This document shows positions 1 through 7,121 of a stretch of 27,467 bases of DNA, piece after piece. The notes under the pieces are model-generated. The model ran no database searches and was not told where the DNA came from. It saw only the letters and a program-made list of their open reading frames with translations. Origin of the DNA: CAYZFD01 sp964477735 (GTDB lineage: Bacteria > Bacteroidota > Bacteroidia > Flavobacteriales > Flavobacteriaceae); the NCBI GenBank assembly GCA_964477735.1, contig CAYZFD010000023.1, positions 1-27,467 of the forward strand, written 5' to 3'. The position numbers were made by a program, and so were the translations under genes. Every line of letters begins with the position of its first letter. Positions within the stretch are counted from its first letter, which is position 1.

Positions 1-194
1 GTTGGTAAAAAATTGGCTACTGCAGCTTTTTTCTCAATTCCAGAGTCTAAATAATCTAAAGAAGCTTGCTTAACAGAAATGTTTTTTTCTAGGGCAAGAT
101 CAATGCAGTCCTGAAGGGTCCATTGTTGTTGGGCTTGGACAAAAAAAGCGCCAAGCATCAAGCTAAATGCTAAAACTAGAATTCGTTGGGTCAT
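1..194 (-). CDS. TolC-family outer membrane efflux protein, N-terminal fragment
   Basis: This reading frame starts at an ATG (192-194) and runs off the left edge of the window, so only the first 64 residues are visible. Residues 1-21 form a signal peptide (MTQRILVLAFSLMLG...VQA). The mature N-terminus then reads QQWTLQDCIDLALEKN, the hallmark start of TolC-type outer membrane channel proteins (W-[ST]-L-x-x-[CA]-[IV]-x-x-A-[LF]). The family forms trimeric outer membrane ducts for tripartite pumps. It lies 7 bases downstream of the HlyD-type adaptor gene on the same strand and closes the export operon that begins with the ABC ATPase at 4527. The function rests on the short N-terminal motif and the context; substrate unknown. 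Confidence 0.85.
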   Translation of the reverse strand, partial: MTQRILVLAFSLMLGAFFVQAQQQWTLQDCIDLALEKNISVKQASLDYLDSGIEKKAAVANFLP

Positions 195-201
195 GGTGTT
201 T

Positions 202-1323
202 TTATTCTTCATTCTCTTCAGTGTCGCGTTTTAGGGGTTCTGTTTTGTTCCAAACCTTCACCTTATCTTCTTCGGTGATTCCTGAAACAACTTCAACATT
301 GACCCCGTCTGAGATGCCTAATTCTACATCTTTCCGTTCAAACTTTTGCTCGCCAACAGCAATTTCTACAAAGGGTTTTTGGGTTTTTTTGTCAAATTGT
401 AAAAGCGCTTCTCGTAGAGCAGGTACACTGTCTTTTCTTTGCAAAACAATCGACGCATTGGCACTATATCCTGCACGCACAAAAAACTCATCATCTAAAA
501 AAACGTCGGCTTCAATTTTAAATTGAATGGCGCCTTGCTCTTCGGTTCCTTTGGGGGCAATAAATTTCAATTTAGCGTCGTAATCCTTGTCTTGAATGGC
601 GCCTAAACTCACTTTTAACGGCATACCAGAGACTAATTTTCCTACCTCTGCTTCATCTACTTTTCCTTCAAAAATCATTTTTTGAAGATCTGCAATAGTA
701 GCTATGGTAGTTCCTGCATTGAAATTATTGGATTGAATCACCTGATCTCCTTCTTTGATTGGAATTTCAAGAATCGTTCCACTCACCGTTGCGCGAATGT
801 TCGTATTGGCTGTGCTAGAGCCCCCTGCTGACCCCAAACGAATAATTTGTAAATCACTTTGTGCATTAGACAAATCTTGCTTGGCCTGGTTAAATCGCAA
901 TAAAACACTGTTGTAATCTTGTTCAGAAATTACGCCTCTGTCGAAAAGGGCTTTGCTACGGTTGAATTCTGTTTGGGCGTTTTTAAGGACAATTTGGGCC
1001 GTTTTAACCCTGCCACTAGCCGCATTGAGAGATTGTTCATTGGGCACCACTTTGATGCGCGCCAACAAATCTCCAGTGCGTACTTTATCACCTTCTTCAA
1101 CCAAGATCTTTTCAATGATTCCAGAAATTTGGGGTTTGATTTCAACCTCATCTTCTGGAACTACCTTGCCTGTAGCTACCGTTTTTTCTTCGATGGTGGC
1201 CTTAATCATGGTCTCGGTTTCATAGGTGATGGCCGATTTGCTGTTCGATTTGATAAAAAACGCCGTGGCATAGAGTGCTCCAGCGATTAACAAAAAGATT
1301 CCTAGGTATTTTACAATTTTCAT
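202..1323 (-). CDS. HlyD/MacA-type periplasmic adaptor subunit of an efflux pump
   Basis: A 373-residue membrane fusion protein. An N-terminal membrane anchor (about residues 5-25, KYLGIFLLIAGALYATAFFI) is followed by the first half of a lipoyl-like hybrid domain (VATGKVVPEDEVEIKPQISG, then ILVEEGDKVRTGDLLARI). A helical coiled-coil hairpin spans about residues 98-165 (VKTAQIVLKNAQTEFNRSKALFDRG). The second lipoyl half (SGTILEIPIKEGDQV) and beta-barrel domains follow. Such adaptors bridge an inner membrane transporter and a TolC-type channel. Its neighbours fit: two FtsX-type permeases upstream (15-base gap) and a TolC-type gene 7 bases downstream. The acidic tail (RDTEENEE) is unremarkable. 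It resembles MacA rather than RND adaptors because of the MacB-like partners, but the substrate cannot be read from the sequence. Confidence 0.92.
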   Translation of the reverse strand: MKIVKYLGIFLLIAGALYATAFFIKSNSKSAITYETETMIKATIEEKTVATGKVVPEDEVEIKPQISGIIEKILVEEGDKVRTGDLLARIKVVPNEQSLNAASGRVKTAQIVLKNAQTEFNRSKALFDRGVISEQDYNSVLLRFNQAKQDLSNAQSDLQIIRLGSAGGSSTANTNIRATVSGTILEIPIKEGDQVIQSNNFNAGTTIATIADLQKMIFEGKVDEAEVGKLVSGMPLKVSLGAIQDKDYDAKLKFIAPKGTEEQGAIQFKIEADVFLDDEFFVRAGYSANASIVLQRKDSVPALREALLQFDKKTQKPFVEIAVGEQKFERKDVELGISDGVNVEVVSGITEEDKVKVWNKTEPLKRDTEENEE

Positions 1324-1338
1324 GTTCGATTGATTAAA

Positions 1339-2607
1339 TTATTCTTCTCTTAATGCGTCTATGGGTTTGATGCTCACTGCGCGCTGAGCAGGGATGAGTC
1401 CAACAAGGGTGCCCAAAACCACCATAATGGCCAATGCCCCCAATACAAAAGGAATGGGTACGGTGGGGTTGGTGTAGGGAAAGTCAGATTGCGCTGCAGT
1501 GAGGGCGTTGATTCCCGACAACACCAATGCCCCTAAAATGATGCCTAAAATTCCTGCTACAATAGTTAAGAAAACAGATTCTAATAAAATTTGTCCTCGT
1601 ACTTCTCTTGGGGTTGCGCCAATGGCTCGACGAACGCCCAATTCTTTGGTGCGTTCTTTTACAGAAATCAGCAATATATTGCCAATGCCTATCACTCCTG
1701 CAATGATGGTGGCAATACCCACCACCAAAGACAAAAACGTCATGCCCTTGGAAAAGCCCATAATGCGGTTAAAAACTTCTCCTAAGTTGAAAGATCCGAA
1801 GGCTCTTTCATCGTCGGGATGAACCTTGTGTATTTCTTTTAAAACTGCTTTTACATCTTTTTCGGCTTGCACCACATCGGCGTCGTTAAAGGCTGCTATA
1901 GAAAACCAGTCAACGTTTTCGCCTGTATTGTATAATTTTTGGTAGGTGGTGAAAGGAATGAAAATATCGCTATCGCTTTCAAATCCGCCTCCCGGAACAT
2001 ATTTATGAACGCCAACCACTTGAAAATAAATGTTGTCGATGCGAATATAGGCTCCTATGGGATTTTCGAGATTCTCGAAAAGTTCTTTTTGTGTTCGCTC
2101 TCCAATCACACAGACTTTTCTGTTATAATCGATATCTGCATCGTTGATGAAGCGTCCACCATCATAGATTTTTTTTGTCGCAATTTTTGTAAAAACAGGG
2201 TAATCTCCATAAATGTTATAAGCTCCCGTTTTTTGTCCTCTCACCACAGAAGCACCACTGCCTCCAAAAACACCTTTGGCGTTGCGGGGCGCGACATATT
2301 GAAGGGCAGGGATTCTTTTTTTAAGTGTTTCGGCATCGGCTAGGGTTAGCTGCAACCTACGACCCGTTCTGAAACCTGCGTGAGGGATACTAGTTCGTTG
2401 TGCCCAAGCAAACATACTGTTCATGGCCACAGATTCGAATTGTCGTTCGAAGCCATTATCAAGACCTTTTGCGGCCCCCGACAAAGCAATGTAAATAAAA
2501 ATTCCCCACAACACTCCCACAACGGTGACTATGGTGCGCAGTTTGTTTTTTCGGATAGAACCGAAAATCTCTTGCCAAGTGTCGCGATCAAAAAGAATTG
2601 ATTTCAT
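1339..2607 (-). CDS. MacB-type ABC transporter permease (second of two)
   Basis: A 422-residue inner membrane permease with no ATPase domain of its own. It has a first transmembrane helix at about residues 25-45 (RTIVTVVGVLWGIFIYIAL), a large MacB-like periplasmic core domain (about 50-275), and three C-terminal helices of the FtsX fold (about 285-310, 335-360, 378-402). The coupling segment VKERTKELGVRRAIGATPREV is the FtsX-family signature that contacts the ATPase. Its ATG overlaps the stop codon of the upstream permease by one base (TAATG), indicating translational coupling. It is homologous to that permease, so the pair probably forms a heterodimer served by the ATPase at 3829-4527. This mechanotransmission family pulls substrates from the periplasm or outer leaflet into a TolC duct; the substrate is unknown. 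Confidence 0.93.
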   Translation of the reverse strand: MKSILFDRDTWQEIFGSIRKNKLRTIVTVVGVLWGIFIYIALSGAAKGLDNGFERQFESVAMNSMFAWAQRTSIPHAGFRTGRRLQLTLADAETLKKRIPALQYVAPRNAKGVFGGSGASVVRGQKTGAYNIYGDYPVFTKIATKKIYDGGRFINDADIDYNRKVCVIGERTQKELFENLENPIGAYIRIDNIYFQVVGVHKYVPGGGFESDSDIFIPFTTYQKLYNTGENVDWFSIAAFNDADVVQAEKDVKAVLKEIHKVHPDDERAFGSFNLGEVFNRIMGFSKGMTFLSLVVGIATIIAGVIGIGNILLISVKERTKELGVRRAIGATPREVRGQILLESVFLTIVAGILGIILGALVLSGINALTAAQSDFPYTNPTVPIPFVLGALAIMVVLGTLVGLIPAQRAVSIKPIDALREE

Positions 2608-3836
2608 TATTCGTCTCTTAAAGCAATGATGGGTTTTATGCGTGCCGCTCTTTTGGCGGGAATGTAGCCTGCTATGGCGCCAAAAAGTATGAGTAAAAAT
2701 GTAGCAAAAATTGCGGTGGTTGTGTTAATGTAAGGATTCATGATGAAAAATTCTTCAAGCTTGTCTCCTATTAATTTCAACAATAGCACCCCTGCTGCCA
2801 ATCCACCATAACCAGCGATGAGGGTAATGAAAATGGATTCGTGCAAAATCATTCCTATGACAGATTTTGGAGTGGCGCCTAGTGCTTTTCGAATTCCGAG
2901 CTCCTTGGTTCTTTCTTTCACAACAAAAACCATAATATTGCTAATGCCAATGATACCCGCAACCAAGGTGCCTAGCCCTACGGCCGTTACGATGAGCTGA
3001 AGCACGTTTGCAAATTGCTGATTTTGATGGAGCTGATCAGCAATGTTTCTAATAAAAACTGCACGATTGTCATCAGGAGCTATGTTGTGTTTGTCTTTAA
3101 GATATTTTATCAAATTACGCTCCAAACCAAGGGCGGCAGACAAACCAAGTTCGGGGCGAAAAGCCACCACCATTTGGTCAATTTTGTCGTTGTTTTTTTC
3201 CAATTGCTGGCGTGTAGTGTAGGGAATGTAGATGAGTCGCTCTTCATTATCGCCGCCGTCATCCTGAAAAACACCGATCACTTTGAACGCACTTCCTCCC
3301 ATGTCGATGTATTTGCCCAAGGGGTCTTCATCGCCAAAAAGATCCAAAGCAACCAATCGTCCTATTACCGCATGTTTTTCTTTGTTTGAAATATCAAGAT
3401 CATTAAGATATCTCCCTTCCATCATGATGGTTTTTTCTGAAAACTGGTGTGGGGGAGAAACACCACGGTTAGGGTAAGTATTGGACTCGTTTTTGTATTT
3501 CACCAGACTGCTCCTAAAAATTCGAGGAGAAATATATTCGATCAAAAAGGAAAAGTTTTCGGAAATCTCTTTCAAATCATCATTCCTAAATTCGATGCGG
3601 CGGTTGGCACTAAAGCCTTTGTAAGGTACAGAAGTGGTGCCAGAAAACACAAAAAGGGTGTTGGTGGCATCGTCCATAAAAAATTTATTGAATGAATTTT
3701 TGAGTCCATTTCCAAATCCAAAAAGGATCACAAAGATGAAAATCCCAAGAGCCACAGTAAACCCAGACAAAAACGTACGCAAACGGTTTTTGCTTATGGT
3801 CTCGAAGATTTCATTCCAGCGATCTCTACTAAACAT
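2607..3836 (-). CDS. MacB-type ABC transporter permease (first of two)
   Basis: A 409-residue permease paralogous to the next gene. It has a helix at about residues 24-44, a MacB-like periplasmic domain (about 50-265), then three FtsX-type helices. The coupling motif VKERTKELGIRKALGATPKSV is nearly the same as in its partner. Its start overlaps the end of the ATPase gene by 8 bases and its stop shares one base with the start of the second permease. The tight packing supports one operon and stoichiometric production of ATPase, permease A and permease B. Sequence outside the coupling segment has diverged strongly between the two permeases, as expected if they play different roles in a heterodimer. 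LolCE-type lipoprotein extraction is an alternative reading, but the HlyD and TolC partners favour MacAB-like efflux. Confidence 0.93.
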   Translation of the reverse strand: MFSRDRWNEIFETISKNRLRTFLSGFTVALGIFIFVILFGFGNGLKNSFNKFFMDDATNTLFVFSGTTSVPYKGFSANRRIEFRNDDLKEISENFSFLIEYISPRIFRSSLVKYKNESNTYPNRGVSPPHQFSEKTIMMEGRYLNDLDISNKEKHAVIGRLVALDLFGDEDPLGKYIDMGGSAFKVIGVFQDDGGDNEERLIYIPYTTRQQLEKNNDKIDQMVVAFRPELGLSAALGLERNLIKYLKDKHNIAPDDNRAVFIRNIADQLHQNQQFANVLQLIVTAVGLGTLVAGIIGISNIMVFVVKERTKELGIRKALGATPKSVIGMILHESIFITLIAGYGGLAAGVLLLKLIGDKLEEFFIMNPYINTTTAIFATFLLILFGAIAGYIPAKRAARIKPIIALRDE

Positions 3837-4527
3837 TAGTTACGATAACTTGTTTTATTTTTTTATCCTCAACAATAACGCCATCTTTAAGGTGTACGAT
3901 TCTTTTGCACATATTGGCAATGTCGGGTTCGTGGGTCACGATCAAAATGGTGTTGCCTTCGTTGTTGATTTGCTGAATCAGTTGCATGACCTCGTATGAG
4001 GTCTTAGAATCCAAAGCCCCTGTGGGCTCGTCGGCCAAAAGGACTTTGGGCTCCGAAGCCATAGCTCTTGCGATGGCCACACGCTGCTTTTGACCTCCAG
4101 AAAGTTCGCTTGGCAAATGTTTTGCCCATTCGGCTAAACCTACTTTTTCTAAGTACTGTAATGATTTATTTAGACGCTCTTTTCGAGGCACTCCCTGATA
4201 ATATAGGGGCAGGGCCACATTTTCTAAAGCATTTTTGTAATTGATGAGATTGAAGGATTGAAAAACAAAGCCTAAAAACTTGTTTCGATAGTTTGCGGCC
4301 TTGGTTTCGTTGAGATTTTCAATCAATACGTCGTCTAACTCATAAGTTCCTGAATCGGCATTGTCGAGCATTCCCAAAATGTTGAGCAATGTAGATTTTC
4401 CTGATCCTGAAGAACCCATTATGGCCACAAGTTCGCCTTCCTCAACCGAGAAATTTATGCCTTTGAGCACATGTAGGGAATTTTTACCCATTTTATACGA
4501 CTTATGCAAATCGCGGATTTCAATCAT
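3829..4527 (-). CDS. ABC transporter ATP-binding protein, MacB/LolD type
   Basis: A 232-residue cytoplasmic ATPase that powers the two permeases. Visible motifs (numbering from the ATG at 4527): Walker A GSSGSGKST (38-46), Q-loop VFQSFN (about 89-94), signature LSGGQKQ (142-148), Walker B VLLADEP (162-168), D-loop ALD, and H-loop histidine 199 (VTHEPD). The frame stays open to a GTG at 4551, but MIEIRDLHKSY is the usual family start, so the ATG was preferred. No Shine-Dalgarno sequence is obvious, as is common in Bacteroidota. It is the first gene of the five-gene exporter operon. A short C(TTCG)G hairpin lies in the DNA just upstream (4548-4559). Confidence 0.94.
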   Translation of the reverse strand: MIEIRDLHKSYKMGKNSLHVLKGINFSVEEGELVAIMGSSGSGKSTLLNILGMLDNADSGTYELDDVLIENLNETKAANYRNKFLGFVFQSFNLINYKNALENVALPLYYQGVPRKERLNKSLQYLEKVGLAEWAKHLPSELSGGQKQRVAIARAMASEPKVLLADEPTGALDSKTSYEVMQLIQQINNEGNTILIVTHEPDIANMCKRIVHLKDGVIVEDKKIKQVIVTNV

Positions 4528-4547
4528 GGTATTAGCGTTGTTTAGAA

Positions 4548-4559
4548 CCACCGAAGTGG
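4548..4559 (-). other. Small hairpin with TTCG tetraloop upstream of the exporter operon
   Basis: On the minus strand CCAC-TTCG-GTGG forms a 4-bp stem closed by the very stable C(UUCG)G tetraloop, 20 bases before the ATPase ATG. No T-tract follows it, so it is not an intrinsic terminator. It may sit in the 5' leader or in read-through RNA from the upstream oxidase genes. A role in RNA stability or start-site exposure is inference only. Confidence 0.35.
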
Positions 4560-4599
4560 GGTTACAGAATATAACGAATTAGGCTTGGTTTTGTTACAA

Positions 4600-4821
4600 T
4601 TATTTTTTTCGATTTTTGTAATAGGTTTTATAAATCACAATCCCCACCAATCCTACCAACACATAAGGAATGGCCATGAGGTAAACGATTCCGTCATTGA
4701 TGCTTTCAGCTGTGGCGGCATCTGCACCAGACTCTAGCACTGCTCGACACATGGAGCATTGTGCAGAAATGGACTGGCTGAATAAATAAATACACAGTAA
4801 AACAAGGGGTTTATACTTCAT
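4600..4821 (-). CDS. Small membrane protein with CSMC motif, linked to cytochrome oxidase genes (function unknown)
   Basis: A 73-residue protein starting at ATG 4821 (MKYKPLVLLCIYL); the frame extends 4 codons upstream only to a TTG. Residues 1-20 look like a signal peptide or signal anchor ending SQSISAQ. The motif CSMCRAVLES follows directly, placing two cysteines (CxxC) at the new N-terminus outside the cytoplasmic membrane. A second hydrophobic helix (about residues 44-65, IVYLMAIPYVLVGLVGIVIY) ends in a basic tail (KTYYKNRKK), which predicts a cytoplasmic C-terminus. It overlaps the end of the DUF420 gene by 11 bases and is the last gene of the oxidase assembly group. There is no histidine after the CxxC, so it is not a c-type heme site. 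Copper handling or thiol chemistry for oxidase assembly is an inference from context alone. Confidence 0.75.
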   Translation of the reverse strand: MKYKPLVLLCIYLFSQSISAQCSMCRAVLESGADAATAESINDGIVYLMAIPYVLVGLVGIVIYKTYYKNRKK

Positions 4822-5338
4822 AATAGGGTGCAATCATCAAATAAACCACCACACCTGTGACAGCCACATATAACCATACAGGAAAGGTGTAGCGTGCCAT
4901 TTTTTTATGGGTGGTATAATCTTTAAAATAGGCATATTTATAGGTGGTCAACACTAACGGAATAACAACAATGGACAATAAAATATGGGAAATAAGAATA
5001 AAATAATAAATGCCCTTCACAACGCCTGAACCTCCAAACGGGGTGGAATCTGAGGTCATATGATAGATGACATACATCACCAAAAAAAGCAAAGAAAGTA
5101 GCATACAAATCTTGATGAGGCGCTCATGACGTGCTCGATTTCCATTTTTAATAGCCTTAACTGCTGCGATGAGCAAAATTGCTGTTAACCCATTGATGGT
5201 GGCATAGACAGGTGGCAAATACCAAAGTCGATCTACATTTGGGATTCGAATGGTAAACAAAAGGGCTACCACGACAGGAATAACGATAGAGACCAAGGTG
5301 ATGAGACGGTTGTAATTTTTGTTGGTAGATGAATTCAT
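4811..5338 (-). CDS. DUF420 family membrane protein (cytochrome oxidase associated)
   Basis: A 175-residue integral membrane protein with about five helices (roughly 12-30, 42-60, 76-95, 106-130, 150-170). It contains histidines within or near helices (ARHERLIKICM, VIYHMTSD, LISHILLSIVVIPL) typical of DUF420 proteins. This family, which includes proteins described as CtaM-like in Firmicutes, is found beside caa3/aa3 oxidase genes and is linked to oxidase maturation. The gene starts 2 bases after the SCO1/SenC stop codon and overlaps the following CSMC protein gene, so all are probably co-translated. The family assignment is from recognisable motifs and length; the exact role is not established from this sequence. 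Confidence 0.85.
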   Translation of the reverse strand: MNSSTNKNYNRLITLVSIVIPVVVALLFTIRIPNVDRLWYLPPVYATINGLTAILLIAAVKAIKNGNRARHERLIKICMLLSLLFLVMYVIYHMTSDSTPFGGSGVVKGIYYFILISHILLSIVVIPLVLTTYKYAYFKDYTTHKKMARYTFPVWLYVAVTGVVVYLMIAPYYEV

Positions 5339-5340
5339 GT

Positions 5341-6036
5341 TTATTCTTTTAGCAATTTTTCAATATCAATTTTAAGCCATTCCACACCCTGAACCTCGGC
5401 CAGTTCATCGTCTATACCGAGATAATAAACGATGGGATTTCCATTTTTGTCGCTTCTTGAACGAAAATAACCTTCTTTGTCTATGAGTGCAAAATAACCT
5501 TGATGTTCAAAACCTCCAGCCACTGAAGGATTCACTTCGGCAAAGATATTAAAACCTTTGTTGGCCAATTCATAGATGGTTTCATTATCGCCCGTCAGAA
5601 AATGCCAATTGGGGGAAAACACCTCATAATTTTCGGCATATCTCTTCAACTGACTTGGAGTGTCTGTCTCTGGATCAATGGTTATGGAGGCGATGGCAAA
5701 ATCTTGTCGATCTCCAAAGGCTTGTTCTAAAATCTTCATGTTTTTGTTCATGATGGGGCATATAGATGGGCAGGTGGTGAAAAAAAACTCGACAACAGTC
5801 ACCTTACCCAAGAAATCTTCATTTCCAACATAAAGGCTATCCTGGTTTAGAAAAAGAAAAGAAGGTATTTTTTTGGGCTCACTGTTGATTTTTATATACC
5901 GTAAACCTTCGGCCTTGTTTAACCGATTGTAGGACACTGTTGCACTCGATTGAAGCCTGTCAACTATTTTTGGAATGAATATCCATCCAAAAATCAATAC
6001 GATAATAATGAGCCCTAAATATTTTTTACTCCTCAT
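5341..6036 (-). CDS. SCO1/SenC family copper chaperone for cytochrome oxidase
   Basis: A 231-residue thioredoxin-fold protein anchored by an N-terminal helix (about residues 7-22). The copper motif CPSICP places cysteines at 89 and 93 (CxxxC), and the third ligand is probably His178 in GGFEHQGYFALIDKEG. Fold landmarks such as VVEFFFTTCP and ASITIDPETDTPSQL are present. The family delivers copper to, or reduces, the CuA centre of subunit II; the matching CuA motif is seen in the subunit II fragment at the far right of this window. The gene sits 3 bases downstream of a cysteine-free paralogue and 2 bases upstream of DUF420. Usual family length. Confidence 0.93.
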   Translation of the reverse strand: MRSKKYLGLIIIVLIFGWIFIPKIVDRLQSSATVSYNRLNKAEGLRYIKINSEPKKIPSFLFLNQDSLYVGNEDFLGKVTVVEFFFTTCPSICPIMNKNMKILEQAFGDRQDFAIASITIDPETDTPSQLKRYAENYEVFSPNWHFLTGDNETIYELANKGFNIFAEVNPSVAGGFEHQGYFALIDKEGYFRSRSDKNGNPIVYYLGIDDELAEVQGVEWLKIDIEKLLKE

Positions 6037-6039
6037 AGT

Positions 6040-6672
6040 CTATCGATTGATCTTGTTATATTTTTTTAGGGCAAGCCTATATTCTGCAAGGATAATTTTT
6101 ACATCATCGACCATTTTGTTGTTGATCTCTGCTACCGATCTGGCATCATATCCAAAGTTTGCGTTTGGGTCATTTTCGTCATCCCTGCCTCTTAAATGGC
6201 CATCTTTGTCGATGATGAACACAAAAGGTGTTGCTGAGTTGATGTCGAGTTTTAACGGCGTTTGAAATGACTCAAAAACTAAACTGATTTGTGATGCTGA
6301 GGCTTCGACGAATTTCCAGTTCTTTAGGTCAACACCAGTACCATTTGTCAACTCAGTCTTCAGTTGTTTGATCTGATTTTCTTGGCCCATTGGCACGAGC
6401 ATCACGAATTGAAAATCTTCAAATTCGAAGAAGCGTTTGTAGATTTTTTGATTGAGATTCAGCGCTTCTCCTTTTTTTTCTAAAATGTTATTCCCCAAAA
6501 AACCAACTATGGTAATGTTGTTTTGAAAAGTTTGATTAGAAAAATCGCTGATGTCCAAAACATTTTTAGTGCGAATGGGGAGCTTGGCAAAGTGGTTTAT
6601 GCCCGTGGCAAAAAAAAGGTAAACCACCAATGGCAGCACAAACAAAACGGTTAGAACAGTGTATTTTTTCAT
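6040..6672 (-). CDS. Cysteine-free Sco-like thioredoxin-fold membrane protein
   Basis: A 210-residue protein with an N-terminal membrane anchor (about residues 5-22, TVLTVLFVLPLVVYLFF) and a predicted periplasmic domain. It resembles the adjacent SCO1/SenC protein: ITIVGFLGNN corresponds to the VVEFFF strand, and FVFIIDKDGHLRGRDD corresponds to YFALIDKEGYFRSRSD in SCO. However, no cysteine occurs anywhere in the protein, so the CxxxC copper site is absent, and the copper-ligand histidine is missing too. It lies 3 bases upstream of the functional SCO gene, which suggests co-expression. It could be a structural partner or a degenerate paralogue that acts without metal or redox chemistry. The homology is inferred from these local matches and from position. 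Confidence 0.72.
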   Translation of the reverse strand: MKKYTVLTVLFVLPLVVYLFFATGINHFAKLPIRTKNVLDISDFSNQTFQNNITIVGFLGNNILEKKGEALNLNQKIYKRFFEFEDFQFVMLVPMGQENQIKQLKTELTNGTGVDLKNWKFVEASASQISLVFESFQTPLKLDINSATPFVFIIDKDGHLRGRDDENDPNANFGYDARSVAEINNKMVDDVKIILAEYRLALKKYNKINR

Positions 6673-6728
6673 AAATATCCCAAAACACAGTTCAGCAGCT
6701 GACAGGGTTGACCTGGTGAACTAGGTTC

Positions 6729-7109
6729 TTAAAAATTCCAACTCATAAAACCTTCGGCCATCACATCATAGATATAATTCCCTTCGACAAGTAGAATAAA
6801 AGCCAAATAAGGAATTAGAATGAGTAATGGCAAAACGATAGAAGATGTAAAGCCCCCTTTTTCGTCTCTAAGATGCATAAAATCCCATGCGATATAGTAG
6901 GCTTTTACAATGGTGAGAACAATGAAAATCCAGTTTAAGATTTTCATATGCAAAAAGCTGTTCATCAAAACTTCAGGCTTTAGAATTCCCAACGCTACTT
7001 CGATTGTGGTGACTATAGATAGAAAAATGAGCACGCCCCAAATCTTTTGTTGATTTGACTTGAAGGTGACTAGGCCTCTAAAAATGGATAGTTTATGTGC
7101 GTGTGCCAT
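6729..7109 (-). CDS. Cytochrome c oxidase subunit IV-like protein (prokaryotic COX4 family)
   Basis: A 126-residue membrane protein with three predicted helices (about residues 24-44, 55-75, 88-110). The segment IVKAYYIAWDFMHLRDE is the family signature: a lysine-alanine pair in the second helix followed by the FMHL turn. The N-terminus MAHAHKLSIFRG is histidine-bearing and cytoplasmic. Prokaryotic subunit IV is a small accessory subunit of heme-copper oxidases located after subunit III. Its place 12 bases downstream of the second subunit III gene fits exactly. A 56-base spacer then separates it from the Sco-like gene, the longest gap in this operon. Confidence 0.88.
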   Translation of the reverse strand: MAHAHKLSIFRGLVTFKSNQQKIWGVLIFLSIVTTIEVALGILKPEVLMNSFLHMKILNWIFIVLTIVKAYYIAWDFMHLRDEKGGFTSSIVLPLLILIPYLAFILLVEGNYIYDVMAEGFMSWNF

Positions 7110-7121
7110 GCTTAAAACGTT

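Noticed and set aside
919..1290. Long plus-strand open frames opposite the adaptor, permease, SprA and malic enzyme genes
   Set aside because: They lie antisense to confidently assigned genes, have no recognisable motifs and are low-complexity or Ser/Asn/His-rich shadows.
6689..6722. Inverted repeat AGTTCA...TGAACT in the gap before the Sco-like gene
   Set aside because: The 6-bp arms are interrupted by a long bulge and no T-run follows on the minus strand, so it is too weak to call a terminator or operator.
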